Positions 44,079-56,696 of a stretch of DNA of 64,000 bases are shown in pieces. The translations under genes were made by a program, and so were the position numbers. The first letter of the stretch is position 1, and each line of letters starts with the position of its first letter. The notes beneath the pieces are model-generated. The model had not been told where the DNA came from and searched no databases. It was given only the letters and a program-made list of their open reading frames with translations. This DNA is from Protonemura montana (lineage: Eukaryota; Arthropoda; Insecta; Plecoptera; Nemouridae), in assembly GCA_947568835.1 (NCBI GenBank), contig OX387602.1, positions 5,178,570-5,242,569 on the forward strand. Direction: 5' to 3'.

Positions 44079-47000
44079 TGTACAATTACTTTAAAATTAT
44101 TTAGTCTGCCAACTTTGAACCCGAGTCATAACTTAGGTTGAGGTCAGACTGACGCTTAGCGCCGTGTATCATGAATGCGTACGCCATATACGTGCACTTT
44201 ATAATTATGTGTCTAATTGCATGCATTATTTCTTTACATTGATATGAAACGCTGCGCAGTACGTTTCATTATTTTCAGCCAACAAACAAAAAGCGATGGA
44301 CGTGCATTTCGGTAATTAATTAAATCGTGTTGTTTACGAGCTATGAATAATTGAGCTGTTGTAGCTCTGGTCAAACTCATGCACGCATCGTTCCGATGCA
44401 AATCAAATCCAAATCATGTTTAATGTGATCGTAAACCGCAGCTCCCATCATGCAATATTCATCGATAGAGGTTTGTTTCACTTTCACGAATTTTATAAGA
44501 GCGCTGCGTCCCATGCGCAAAAAAAAAAGTTTCTTAAAAAAAACTCTCCCAATTTCGGAAGAAGCTTAGAGCTTGATGTCATCATCGCATATTTTTGTAG
44601 AAAAACTTTTCATATTATTCGAGCGATCAGTGAAATATCCATTAGATGTGGGGTCCACAGGCAATTACTTGGGCCAACCGGATCAAAATTGGGGCCGCGT
44701 CATGCATGCGTAATGGGGCGACGGGCGCTGAATTCGGTATCGATGCATTTCTGCGTCGCTCGGAATCGAAACGTCTTCGGCAATCAGCAGTCGACAGCAA
44801 GAACAGGCGGGTGTATTCGCAGCTTGCCAATGCAACTGCGGACCAACTGCTCGCTCGGTGGTCCCCTGGGGAGGGAGGGAAACGGCACCGGGTCGGAACT
44901 TAGCAAGCTCAGCACGTGTTTCCTGGATATAAGGAACTAATAAAGAAATGGGAGCTCGGATTTCAGTTCGTTAGGGAAATGAGAATGAAAATTGTCCGAC
45001 TTGCCGATTTTTTTTAGCGCATTTTCTTGATCACCATCCAGAATCGAAGGCGTCGTTCCAAGATTTCGTCTCTGCGTTTGATTCGAAACGAAACAACACG
45101 TGGCACTGCATTGCTCTTAGCGGCTCGATTTCAGAAAAAGAAAAATAGAAGACGCGAGCTCTTACAGTTTTACGATGAGCTCGCTATACCTTCTCCCAAT
45201 CAGTCGTCGCAACCCATAAACTTTTTACATGGGTTTTGAAGATGTACGGCTATAAGAGAGTGAGCTGGAGCTCAGTGAGATCACTCGAGCACTTTCGACC
45301 GCGACGCGCTGCGTGCTTTTGTGGGCGCCATTGTACTTCGGAGACCGGCTCGGTAATTAGCGCGATTCGTGACGCTTACTTGAACTGCACCCTCCACCAG
45401 AACCACGCCACTGGAGTCGAGAGTGTCAAACAAGTCAAGGACACGGGGCACGAACAATTATCTCAAGACGTGCTCTCACTCACGGGGATGAATATGCACT
45501 CTTAGCAAATGAGAGAAACTTTGAAATGTCCAGGGAATTTGAGGTTGAAAAAATGTGGTGAATTATGGAAAACATGAGAATCCGAAATGGATGGTAACGT
45601 TCCTCATGTCATGTCAGACGCTTCTGCACTTCAAAAGAATTCGCGACCTCCTGTAGTTTACATCACGACCACTACCATTAAGATTTGTGGTTTGTTAAAA
45701 TACTGTATTTTTTCTTCTCTTGATTTTAGAAATGAATTTTTTTGAAAGCCATGGGAACGTGTCAGTATATGGTATATTATTCTCGCTAAAAAAAAGTTGC
45801 AAATCCGATTTTTAATGGCTTGCTATCAAGCTCCAGCTCTAACTCTACGACAACGCAGCCGTCGAAATGCTCTGCCAAAATAATGATTCGGATTGAAATT
45901 CAATTCACCAGCGCCGCGCGTGAGAACACGAAAAAAACAATTGATAAAACGACTTGTTATGTAGGAAAATATTTCCGCTTTTGTTGGAAAATGCCAGCTG
46001 AGAGGCGACTCAATAGCAACGCACTAACGAGCGATGCTTAGCAGCCGGCTAAGCTGAATCTCGTGTTATAATCGGGACATAATCGTGATGCCCATCGCGT
46101 CGATGTTGGCGTCCACACGTCGGCGGCGTGGACGCCCCGCGTCGTCCGTCGCGACGCTGGAATCGACGCTGCCAGGCTCGTTTCGAGGCGTCAGCTGCAC
46201 CGCTGGGTGGATAAAATCAACGACTGTTGGGAAAAGGTGTATCAACATTGGATTTGTAGTAAGTCAGTGTCTCGGAGCTAATTTGTAACTGTCCTCGCGA
46301 AAATTACCGAACGACAACTTCTCTGCCGACAAAAATTGTAGTCGCCCGAGGTGGAGTCACTGTCATTTCGAGTGTACAGCGTTTTTATTTCGATATCTTA
46401 AGCAGATTACTTGCATTTGAGACTGTTTAACGCTCACTTAACCTCTATTAGCGTTAACGATTGGTTTTCAAGAATCAATATCTCTAGCCATAATTATTTA
46501 ATTTAAAAGTTTGTTTAAAACGACAGCCACAAGCGCCATCGGGTGGCCACAACTCGGCCTAAGTTTGCTCGTTTGCCTAGTAAAACGTTTAACATTAGTG
46601 CTGTGAATCTGAGTTACTATAAACCCAATGGATGGTGCCAATGGTGTTGACAAAATATTCGCCGGCTCGTTTTCGCGAGTTTGCTAAAAGGGTAAAAAGC
46701 ATTCGTGAGAGCGTCCAGCGCAATTACTCTTGATTATAAACGTGAACATACTCGCCGCACTCGGCCGCCGTATATGTTTATGTGGGTGGAAATGGTAAAC
46801 GTGACCTTTTTGGTTTGTCCCTTGAATCTGTGACTTCGGGCACGGCAACAAAATGGGGGAGAGTCGTCGTGTGTGTGTGGACAACATTTGCTTGCTCAAT
46901 ATTTCGGTAAAAGAATTAGGGCCGCAATAATAATTAAAATCATTCGAATGTTATTCCGTTAAATTTGGTCGTGCGCGCCAAGAGATTTCTGTTTCGCTTC

Positions 47001-50000
47001 CTAGCCCAGGAGGGCGTTCGTCCGCAAAACGTAAATTCGTTAAGAGCCGAGCGATAAAATATCGTGCGTGTTTTTTTTAATTTTGGTCAAATCCCAAATT
47101 GAACTTTTAGTATCTTCAGCATTTATTTACTATTATTTTCTTTGGCAAGTTTCCTGTGTTTGCTAAATCATTCCAATGGGTTAAAATAGTTTTCTATTAC
47201 TCATGCATTGGTTCGAACGGTCAGTCCAAAACAAAAGATAAAACCAAACAGGTAATTCTTGTAAAATTTCGTGTCGTGATGTTCCTGTCAACGCCCGATC
47301 TCAACAGACGGTATCAAATTATTTTTTAAACGATTTATAAATAGCTTTATTAATCACATTTGTAATTCACCGCGATCGTAGACATTATCTTCGCATTATG
47401 CAGTGCCTTGGAAAACATCCTGTTATTTAGTACGTAGGCGTTTGAACACCTCAAGTGAGTTGGCAGGTGTTTATCGTTGACCCTGGGTCAATTTGGACAC
47501 GCAGCGTGGCCCACCCCCCTTGCTGGACCACGTGCTACATTAGCCATGAATGAAATCAAATGTCAGAGATGTGATCATTCCAATTCATTTTCTTGTCAAT
47601 CATTACGATGCTATAGGTCACACGGTTTGAATGATAGAATAATTGTCATGTAAATAGTTTGTTTACTTGATTGATGTACGGTCATTATCATGTCTCGGTG
47701 AAAATTCTATCGTGCATAATTTCAAAGTTATTTCTCGTCGCAATTCATTTTGTATTGTATTTTAGCATCAAAGATTTTTTCACTTGCGCATTACGTCATA
47801 TTCGCACCACGAGCCAAAAGTCGGACCCTGTCAGGGCTTGGCACTTAGCGGTCTAACCACTTTGGACCCCCTCCAGATATTATCCCCATATATCTTATTC
47901 GAACAATGGGATAGAGTTGGTGTAGTAATAATAAGACTATGGTCAGGTTCGCTGTTTCGATCTAGAATCATTCTGGTAGAGGATCTATAGCAACCAAGAC
48001 AAGCTGAAGGTTTGAATAACATTGTCTACGACCATACGAAGACTCTGTAGGGGATGTATTCAATTTTCTGCCGTCGTGTTTTAGTTTACAAGCTTCAAGC
48101 TGTAAATATTTGTGTGAAGTTTTCACACTAAAAGAAACTTATTTTGACCCACACTGTGATTTATACATTTTTGAGTACCGTAGCCTCGCACCTTTCTTAC
48201 CTCCACCGATTGTATGGTAGGTGTGTTGGTTTCTTAGCATGTAATGGACAGCGCAGCGAGTACAATGGCCAGGGGTAGAAATAAGGGCAAGCCGGCGTAT
48301 TCTCCTTTCGTGAAGTGTGTTTACTGGAGTATAACAACCGCCCTTAGCAATAGGGGTGTGCGAATAGCTCATTCAAGATGCGCGCTACGGTTTACAGAAA
48401 GTTTTGGCGATAATGCTGTGATAATACCACACGTATGGCCGTTCGTCGGCGGTGGTTTGTGTATGTTGTGCATTATAGTTTGAGTGCTGGTGCGAGACTT
48501 GGACTTTACCCAAATGCGATTCTCATAAGACGCGGGATGAAACCAAAATATGATTTATTAGAACTTATATTATCGCTAAAAAGCGAAAATGTTGTTTGAC
48601 AAATTTCTCTATGGTGGAGCCAAGACGCGATGTTTGGAAAACAGGGCTCAGCTGAATTCAGAATAAATTAAAAGTTTTCCGAAACCAAGAAAATTTGTCA
48701 GCGGGGACGAGACCGGAGAACGAAGGACAGATCGAGACAAGAAAAAAACGGCTCGAAATCGCTCTCGAAATGGACCGCTGAAACTCAAGCTCAAAGCGAT
48801 TCTTGGGATCCACCTACCTTTATATACCTACACTTTAAAGTTTAAACAGTTTAACATGACAAAAGCCTAAACGACTCACTTTTTCACACGAGCTAGTCAG
48901 TTGGTTACATTGAGTAAAACGTCCAACGACTCGCGATCCACCCTGGTGTTCGGTCGTGAGTTTCACGCACACCTAAGAGTCTCGGGCGCATACGTCCCAA
49001 ACCGTCAGCCGCCTGTCGCCCACGAAACACGATGCTTCATTTCTTCAGCATCTCTAGTGGTCCAGGACTCGCCGACTCGGGTACTCACATGAGACCGGCT
49101 CGTTTCGGGGTGCATCGGTCTCCTGAACGTAAGGGGTGGCTCGTCGTACGTAACAAGTCACAATCCCGACAGCCGCTCCACAGGGAATCCTGATTATTGC
49201 ACATTCTTTCACACCCTCGCGACCATCTATACTACAGTCTGATCCCAAAATTTCAATAAAATAAAAATACTTCTTCGTTTAGTTGAGAAACTGCGGGGTT
49301 GATCGCCATGTGCCGTCCCATTGTTTGCTAGCGCACTGCAGCTGACTACCTTTGAACCTCTCAACGAAGTTGGGCCCCCAGGTGAGTGTGTTTTGTGTTT
49401 TGTTATTATACGTGGCGGCGCGAGATACCGAAACACGAAATCCGTGTCAATTGGAATCTTCCTCCTGGGCATGGGCATTACGGAGCGACATAGAGCGGCT
49501 TGGAAATACAAGCTCGAGTTCGTACGCGCCATGACCGGGGTCTAGCGCCATGATACTTGGGGGCCAGTCGTTGGAGGCCGGGTGGCAAATTTCCCTTAAA
49601 CTTGCATTAATCCGCGACATTTTGTCCGGATTGCCAGGCGAGAAATTAAGTCCCATGTGCATGGAAGGAAATTAGAGACAAGCACTAGCGGGAAATTAGA
49701 ATCTACTTTGAGATAGAGTTGGTCGAAGAGTGACAATGTTTCGCGAGCGTGCTTTTGTCACGCTGCTCGTGGAAGCCGTGATACCGATTGGCGGGACGTT
49801 GAAAGGTGCACTCTGCTGGCACGAGAGGATCTCTTTTATACGACCGCTATATGTATTGATGCTGGAAGCTGACGTCTATAAAAATAGAAGAGTTTTCCGC
49901 TCTTACCCCTTTGGACATAAACGAGATAAGTGTGTCGACTAGAAAAAAAAATGCCGGTGGAATCTTGAACAAATAAAGATGGATTCTCGGAAGCCAAAAA

Positions 50001-50660
50001 TCTTTGTACCTTTGTCAATTTACCTTTCGTTCTCGCGAGTCGACAAAAAATGAACCGATGATTTTCTACCATTGACGTTTGATTTCGAAATGGGTTTGGT
50101 TTTGAAGTTTAAATTGTCCAAACATTTCCCCCTTGAAAGTTCCAAGCCCATTTCCCGGTTCCTTGCGCTGTGTATACGCTTTCCATGCAAGTATATGTAA
50201 TAATACACTACGTTCCACGCCAACAAAACTTCCCCGAGATTCACGTTTCGTATTCGAGACACTCTTCGCCCATATTGTGCAATTTCCTCATGCATTGAAT
50301 GATATTTTTATAAAGAGAACTCACAGAAAGAAGGAAACCCGTTAACGTGAATGTGTAAATATTTTTTTCATAGTTCAAGATCGTCAAACTTGTTCCCATT
50401 CGTATTTTCTGATCACGTATCTGCAGTTTTCTCGCCAAGATTTGGTCGACTGAGGGCACGGGATCGGGATAGCTCTTTGGTCCCCGGCGCAGATGGATAA
50501 GGTGCGGGAGATGATCGCGGGGTGCGGGCCGAAGAGACACATAAAGATGAATGATGTGCAGGAGCGTGACCAGCATATGAGAAACTCAATCTAAACCTAT
50601 TGCTGTACCTTCTTTATCATCTCGTTCAGTTATTTCCGTTAGCTTGTTTCTCGGGCCAGA

Positions 50661-51278
50661 TCAGGTTCCTCGTCGTGATCCCCGGCTTCCTTCGGATCCC
50701 AATTCGATAGACTTTATGTGTCCGTAGACGTTACGACGACGAGCAAATATTATCGTTCGCGATTTCATCTCGATTGGATGGAATTTGAGGATGACTCGAA
50801 GAGATATCACGTTACACGAGAGCTCTCGGGAAGGATTATTGAACGATATAATTTTTTTCCAACCTGGTGTGGGTATACATGAAAAATATTTTACAACAAT
50901 TTTATGAAATATTAAACTTGAAATAAACAAGAATTTCTCTGCGGTTTTTATTACTTGATTTGTAAGACATGTTTCTAAGTCTTTCCATTCACGTCTTCCA
51001 TGTATAAATCTCTGGGCGAAAAGTTTCCAGCTTTCATTTTGATAAAAAAAAACAAGGTTGTGTAATAAATTGCGAGGCCACTGTTTGGGGGTGTTAACTG
51101 AAGTCTCAGAACGAATGAAAGCGTAGACGACGTTAGCAAAATTGAAAGAAAACGTACCGTGAAAACTGTTAAGTGGTATGAAACCTGTCATCGGCTTGGA
51201 ATGCCGGTATCGTCCATGTACGATGCTGTCAACGCAGTGCGGTGACAGTTTTCCTGACACTCCTCCAACTCGCGGCAC
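50661..51278 (-). other. Unassigned long open reading frame, 205 codons
   Basis: This is the longest uninterrupted frame in the window. The first codon taken is GTG; the first ATG is at 51,191, giving 176 codons, and the stop is TGA at 50,661-50,663. The translation is basic and mixed, with no repeat, signal peptide, clear membrane segment or motif I know. It is on the collagen strand, inside the presumed 5' intron. It could be chance, a decayed element fragment or an unannotated exon. The translation gives no functional clue. Confidence 0.2.
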
Positions 51279-51655
51279 AAACGAAATTAATGAATCGACC
51301 TATCTATTTAAAACTTTGTTTTCTATAATGACTAATGAGACGTTCGCTTCGTCGTGAAAACTGCATGCATTTCGACACCCATCACTTCCCATACTGCAAC
51401 AATCACAGGAAAAGCTTGCGCCTGTCGACCGGATACCACAATGTTTCTGCTTTGGACACATATCATGCAGCTATCATCCATCTGTTAACAAATTATCGGC
51501 GAAATCCGATTTGTTGTAGCCGTACTTAGAGACGCTTGATCGAAACACATGTCCCAATTTCTAAATCCTTCGTAGAAAAAAACAGCTGTAGCAGAAGAGC
51601 CGGATTTTGCCGAGTAGCAAAGCTGTTTTTTACGCTTGACTGCCGACGGTATGCC

Positions 51656-51673
51656 GGCGTCGGCGTCGGCGTC
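51656..51673. repeat. Three GGCGTC units (second locus)
   Basis: This is the same hexamer in the same orientation as at 39,384, followed by GCGACG. Confidence 0.9.
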
Positions 51674-54600
51674 GCGACGTGCTCGGTGCAGCGGGAGGCA
51701 GGGAATGTCAGCAAAAAACGACTGTCTCGAAAACGTCTATATTTTGTTCACATTTTAGTTCAATTGACGTTGTGATGCAGCGTGCGTTCAACGATAATTT
51801 TCGATGCATTTTGATGTGATTTCGTTATTTTGGTTTACTTTATGAAATGTGAATAATGTCGAGTAGGTAACGGCATTAGAACCATGTCTTGCAGATAGTG
51901 TGGCTTTTGAAGATTCAACGCATGAAGGCAGAATTCTGAATGAAATAACAATAATATTTTTCTTCAATTGAACGGGTATATCTATTTCTATGGTACACTT
52001 TAAACGGAAAAACGTGAAGTAAGCTTCAAATTTCCATATTACAAACAAAAACCTTCAGTGGTTTGGTATAAGTGTCGGTGAAATTGGTTAGTTTTCCCCG
52101 GCACCATTTTCCACCCTATTGTTCCTGAATGTAACGAAAATTGCTCTCGCTCGCTCTTTCATTTGGTTTGAAATCGAAAAATACTCGAATCCAACTATTC
52201 GAGCCAAGTTTCCTAACTCGAGTTCCACCACTTCAAAAGAACCCCGCGACAGAGATAAAGTACGCAAAAAGGAAGTAAAGAACACGAAATAACTCGAAGA
52301 GAAATGATGAAAATTTATCTATCAATTCTGGTTTCCAGCTTTTAGGGGTTTCCATTGCGCCACCGCATGGCAGCGTGCGTAGACAGACATTCGCCTTGTT
52401 TACATGCTCGAATCGGAACGTTTTGTCGAGTTTAGCCAAAATGTAGTCATCTCTTTTCCTGACATGCAGAGATGGCGTGGCCTACTAACTTTTTGATAAA
52501 TGAGGTAAAAAACTAATCTTTGAAGTCAAGAATCACGCATAGCTGCCGGTGAATTTTGGGTGGTCACATGTTCTGAAACTCGAAAGTGGAAGTGCTTGGT
52601 ACACGACTGTTGAAAACGCTCGATGATTTAGGATAGTTCAAATGGGAATAATCCTTCTTCATATACTCTTATACCCTCTCCTTTAAGATGTATTTTGAGC
52701 TTTGGATACGGTGTTGTCTGATTTTTAAATTGTGTCAAGTTTCATGCAGTTAGATACCTCTTTATACTCTAGAGCTCAGTGCTTTCTAGTTATGTAGTTA
52801 CTGTAAGGGTCTGGACGTTTTATCGCAGATTATTTGCAGATCAATATAGCACGCTAAAAGAAAACCTTTTCTCTAGACTGATATATTTTCTATTAAAAAA
52901 AACTAAATCAAACGTAAATAGCCAAAGGTAGACAGACAAAGTATGATAGATTGCGCAGTAGCATGTACCACCATAACCAGTCTGAAGTTGCAGTATTTTT
53001 ATGCATTCTTTATAAATCCCTTGTAGTTTCACCGGCCTCTCTCTCTATTCAATTGAAAACTAGCAAAAGAAAAAAGTACAAACTCATATTTTGATGGATA
53101 CTTGTGGATAGCTAGCGATGAAAAGACTGAAAAATCCGTTTAATCGTTAAATCTAATCGCATTCGCATCGCTCGTCTCGAATTGCTGGTTGCTGGATGGA
53201 TCCATACTTGTCAAGAGATTAACAATTTGAAGGGTCCTTTTCAAAAAAATACAGTGACAAAAATGACAATAGCAAAATTTAAGTCTACTAACGTATTGTT
53301 AGGCGTACCTAGTCTGCTATACACACCCCACTCTGCGGCCCGTAACCATACTCGAGTATCGTCGATTTCCCGATGATAAATGCATGGTACTTATTACATC
53401 GACGAAGGGGTGACGTACGTAATACCAGCCGGCTAGGGGTGCGTTCAATTGACGCCGGATGTTATTGACACTCCAACACCACCGGGAAGTTTCCGATTGT
53501 CCTGTGGTAGCTAAGTAAATAGTAATTTATATAATATGGTCTGTTCATTGCGGTGTATAATGAGAGTGAATTTGCATCACGTGACATCGAGAGCGGCTCA
53601 GTTCAATGGCAGTTTCGTGGCGAAGCGAGCTGGCAGTGGAGTCAGCGAGAAACTAAGGGTTCTATTATGCAGAAAAATATATGACACATTTGAAAGTCGT
53701 AATGGAAGAACGCAAAAACATGCCAATAGTTTGTGAAGCAGGAAATTGTTCATTGTTCGTTAGCGTTGTGCCGGTTTCCCTTGGGAGGTTTTTTAAAACA
53801 CCTTCTGTGCGAGCTGGCGGTGGCTGTTGCTAACCTACACACAAGAAGCCCACTTTTGGTGGCTTGTTTCCTTTCAAGTTGGCTGGCTGAACTTTTCTTG
53901 TAAATCGCCTTCGTTGTGAATACATGCATGTTTGTATTTGTTTTACATGCTTTAAGCTGACTCGAGACAACCTCAACTAGGCAATGAACAAGGTTGACAA
54001 ATACGGAACAAAAGAAACTGACGGAATTTTTCGCTCGACATCTCCTAAACGGTCAGATATTTCCCCCCCCAAAAAAAAACGGCTGGAAGAGAAATCGCCG
54101 TGCAAACGTTTAGGCGAGTGATTTGACAGGCGCCCTGAATTCTGATCATGACATTTATTATCAGATGACAATGATCCTGTACGAATAAGGAATACACGTT
54201 TATACAAACGCGGTCCGATGCAAAAACTATGATAATAAATAGCTGTCAATGTGTTGCCAACTTTAGTCACCGTTCTTCCCACTCGAAAACTTTCAAAAGT
54301 CGATTCAACGCGCCGCGGGAGCAAAATTGTGATCATTACGTGAATACCTCTCCAAGTCCACGATATTTTTGATGATGAGCTTAATGAGGTGTTACCATGG
54401 TGATCATCGACGACGTTCTTGATTAGAAATAGGGGCTGGCCGGGCTAGACGTGGTCCACTCAGAAATTCAGCTCTTTCCCCTTCGCGTCCAAATGAACAA
54501 CTTGGAAGTCTGCATGAACTCTTGCATCCATTATTAGAAACGACACTTCGAGAACACCAAAAGCAACACACTACGCTAATTGACTTTTCCACCCCGCACC

Positions 54601-56663
54601 CCTAACTGCGAGCACATCCCCAGGACGTTGCTCGTTTGATCTCAATCAGCTGCTGCAATATTTCCCTCCTCTGCTAAGTGGATAGAATCAATCACAATTG
54701 CACTCATGTGTTTGCACTGCAAGCTCGGGCAAGCTGCATGGTTCTATGAATATATACTCATCCCTGGGTCTACTGATCGATCCTTCTTACCCTCCTCAGC
54801 GCTTCCACCCACCAGTCACACCGCAGCGTTTATCTCGTCTATATATTAATAAAATTGTCCGACGATTCGGAAGAGCGGCAACAAACGACGTCGATAACCG
54901 GCGTCGCGGCGCCGATAAACCGGCGCCGATTCGCACGTGCCAGTGTTATTGTCTAATGATGAATATGACTATTCCGAAGCGAGGCGTTCGTCCCTCTGTG
55001 TTGGCAGGGTATGCTGTGCAATAACAATTTTGCCAGTGGCGTGTAATCGGGTGTGACAACGAAGCATGCTTGCCATGTATTAAGTTCGTCTCAATTACAC
55101 AACGTTTGCAGTTTTGTTGTTTTGCTTCTGGAAATAGTCGGCCGACATTAGGTTTTCTTGACTTGGAATTAAAGCGATGAGATGTTTTCATTTTCTTTGC
55201 CCTGTTTTGAGATGAACATCTTTAACATTCTTGAGTACTAGACAGGGGTCCAGAAAGTAAAGGAATTGAAATATCTCGAGTCTGCAAGGCAATCTGGTAA
55301 GTTGCATGCCTGTCATCCTAGAGACACAACATGCACAAATGCATTGTGATCTGTAACTGTTTTGATGGTAACACAAACAGTGTATTCGTCTGCCGCCACT
55401 GAAATGTCGGGTGACCTCGTCTTCTGCCAGTGTGTATAACAAACGATTTTCGTACAGGCGGGCTTGAGATGAACCCATCACGATAGCGCAATGTCCTACC
55501 CTTAAACTTTGATTTAATTCTCTGGCTGTTTTTCTTTTCACTATCTAAGCGACTATTTATCATCCTTTACGATTTTATTATGTTTTCTTGGTTGTTTTTT
55601 CCATCCGCTTATTTCCGCTCATATTTCTCAAGATACATGTTTTTAAAGATAAAGTCACATAAATAGGTCCCAAGAAAGAGAAGTAGTTATAGTACTTGTG
55701 CTTTCTATGGTTTAAAAAGAATAACAATTTGGCTCGGCAAGTTTTTAATAATTTTACTGCCCTTGTGGGAGGGTTGGGATCGTGGGAGGGACGAAGGGAA
55801 AAATTTGTTAAAAATTAATATATTCTATGAAGCAAGCAAGAAAACGAAGACAAAGAGTCTTGGTGAACAACGTACGAGGCTTCTGCAAGAAATGCCAAGA
55901 ACATGAACGCTGACCGTCACAGCAACGGAGAGACCTAGATGCATGGATTCTGCACGCTCTCTGCATGGACTCTTTTTTGCACAAATTTAGCTTGATACTG
56001 AAATGTAATTAATTGTGTGTGGTCTTGACCATGTCTGGCTACTCGAAATTAAATTATGTCAAAATATAATCTTATATTTAACAAAAATTGCAAATACGCC
56101 GAGTATTGTCATTGTCGGAATTATTTCGAATTAGCACCATTAGCGCTTTTTTTCGTTATATTTCCTTGTTAAGAATATTAACGAGCGCTTTCATTTCAGA
56201 ATGCATTTAACAAAATAAATATTTATTTCTTTTAAAAAGATCATGAAAACTGTCAAATTATCAGCTCATAATTTTACCTGTCAACGGTAGGTTTTTCCAA
56301 TCTGCGATGGTTTTTGGTAAAAAAGAGTTTCTTCCAAACTTTTTCCACCACTAACCTCTAATTTTTGTATAATTGTAGACCACGTGCATCTCATACCAAC
56401 CCCGCCACAGCGTTGTTACCACATTGCATGTTGTTCCTCGAGCCAATGTTGCTCAGCCAGTTCACCATACCATACAAGTTCACTTGGTGGTCGTGCCCAG
56501 AACTCATGACCAGAGCGGTGGTGGCGGCCTAAGCGCAAAGCACCCCGTTCGAGAGCGTTGATTATGTATATTTGTGGTTAATTAGGGACCACCCTCGCTC
56601 ACCGGACAGGTGATAAGCAACGGGGCACCTTTTTATTGCTCAGCCACAATTTCCTCCCATGCA

Positions 56664-56696
56664 GCGTGCATGCCGCGTGCATGCCGCGTGCATGGC
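56664..56696. repeat. Three 11-bp tandem units
   Basis: Two perfect GCGTGCATGCC units are followed by GCGTGCATGGC. Each contains the palindrome GCATGC or a near match. Confidence 0.93.

Noticed and set aside
44416..44940. 174-codon plus-strand open frame
   Set aside because: The length is only marginally unusual, composition is mixed and no motif is present. It includes A-run-encoded Lys stretches typical of non-coding sequence.
49054..49248. Minus-strand hydrophobic stretch before a GTGAGT donor (AAVGIVTCYV), considered as a transmembrane exon
   Set aside because: The hydrophobic run is short and split by Arg and Pro. The sequence after it has no coiled-coil, furin site or collagen junction.
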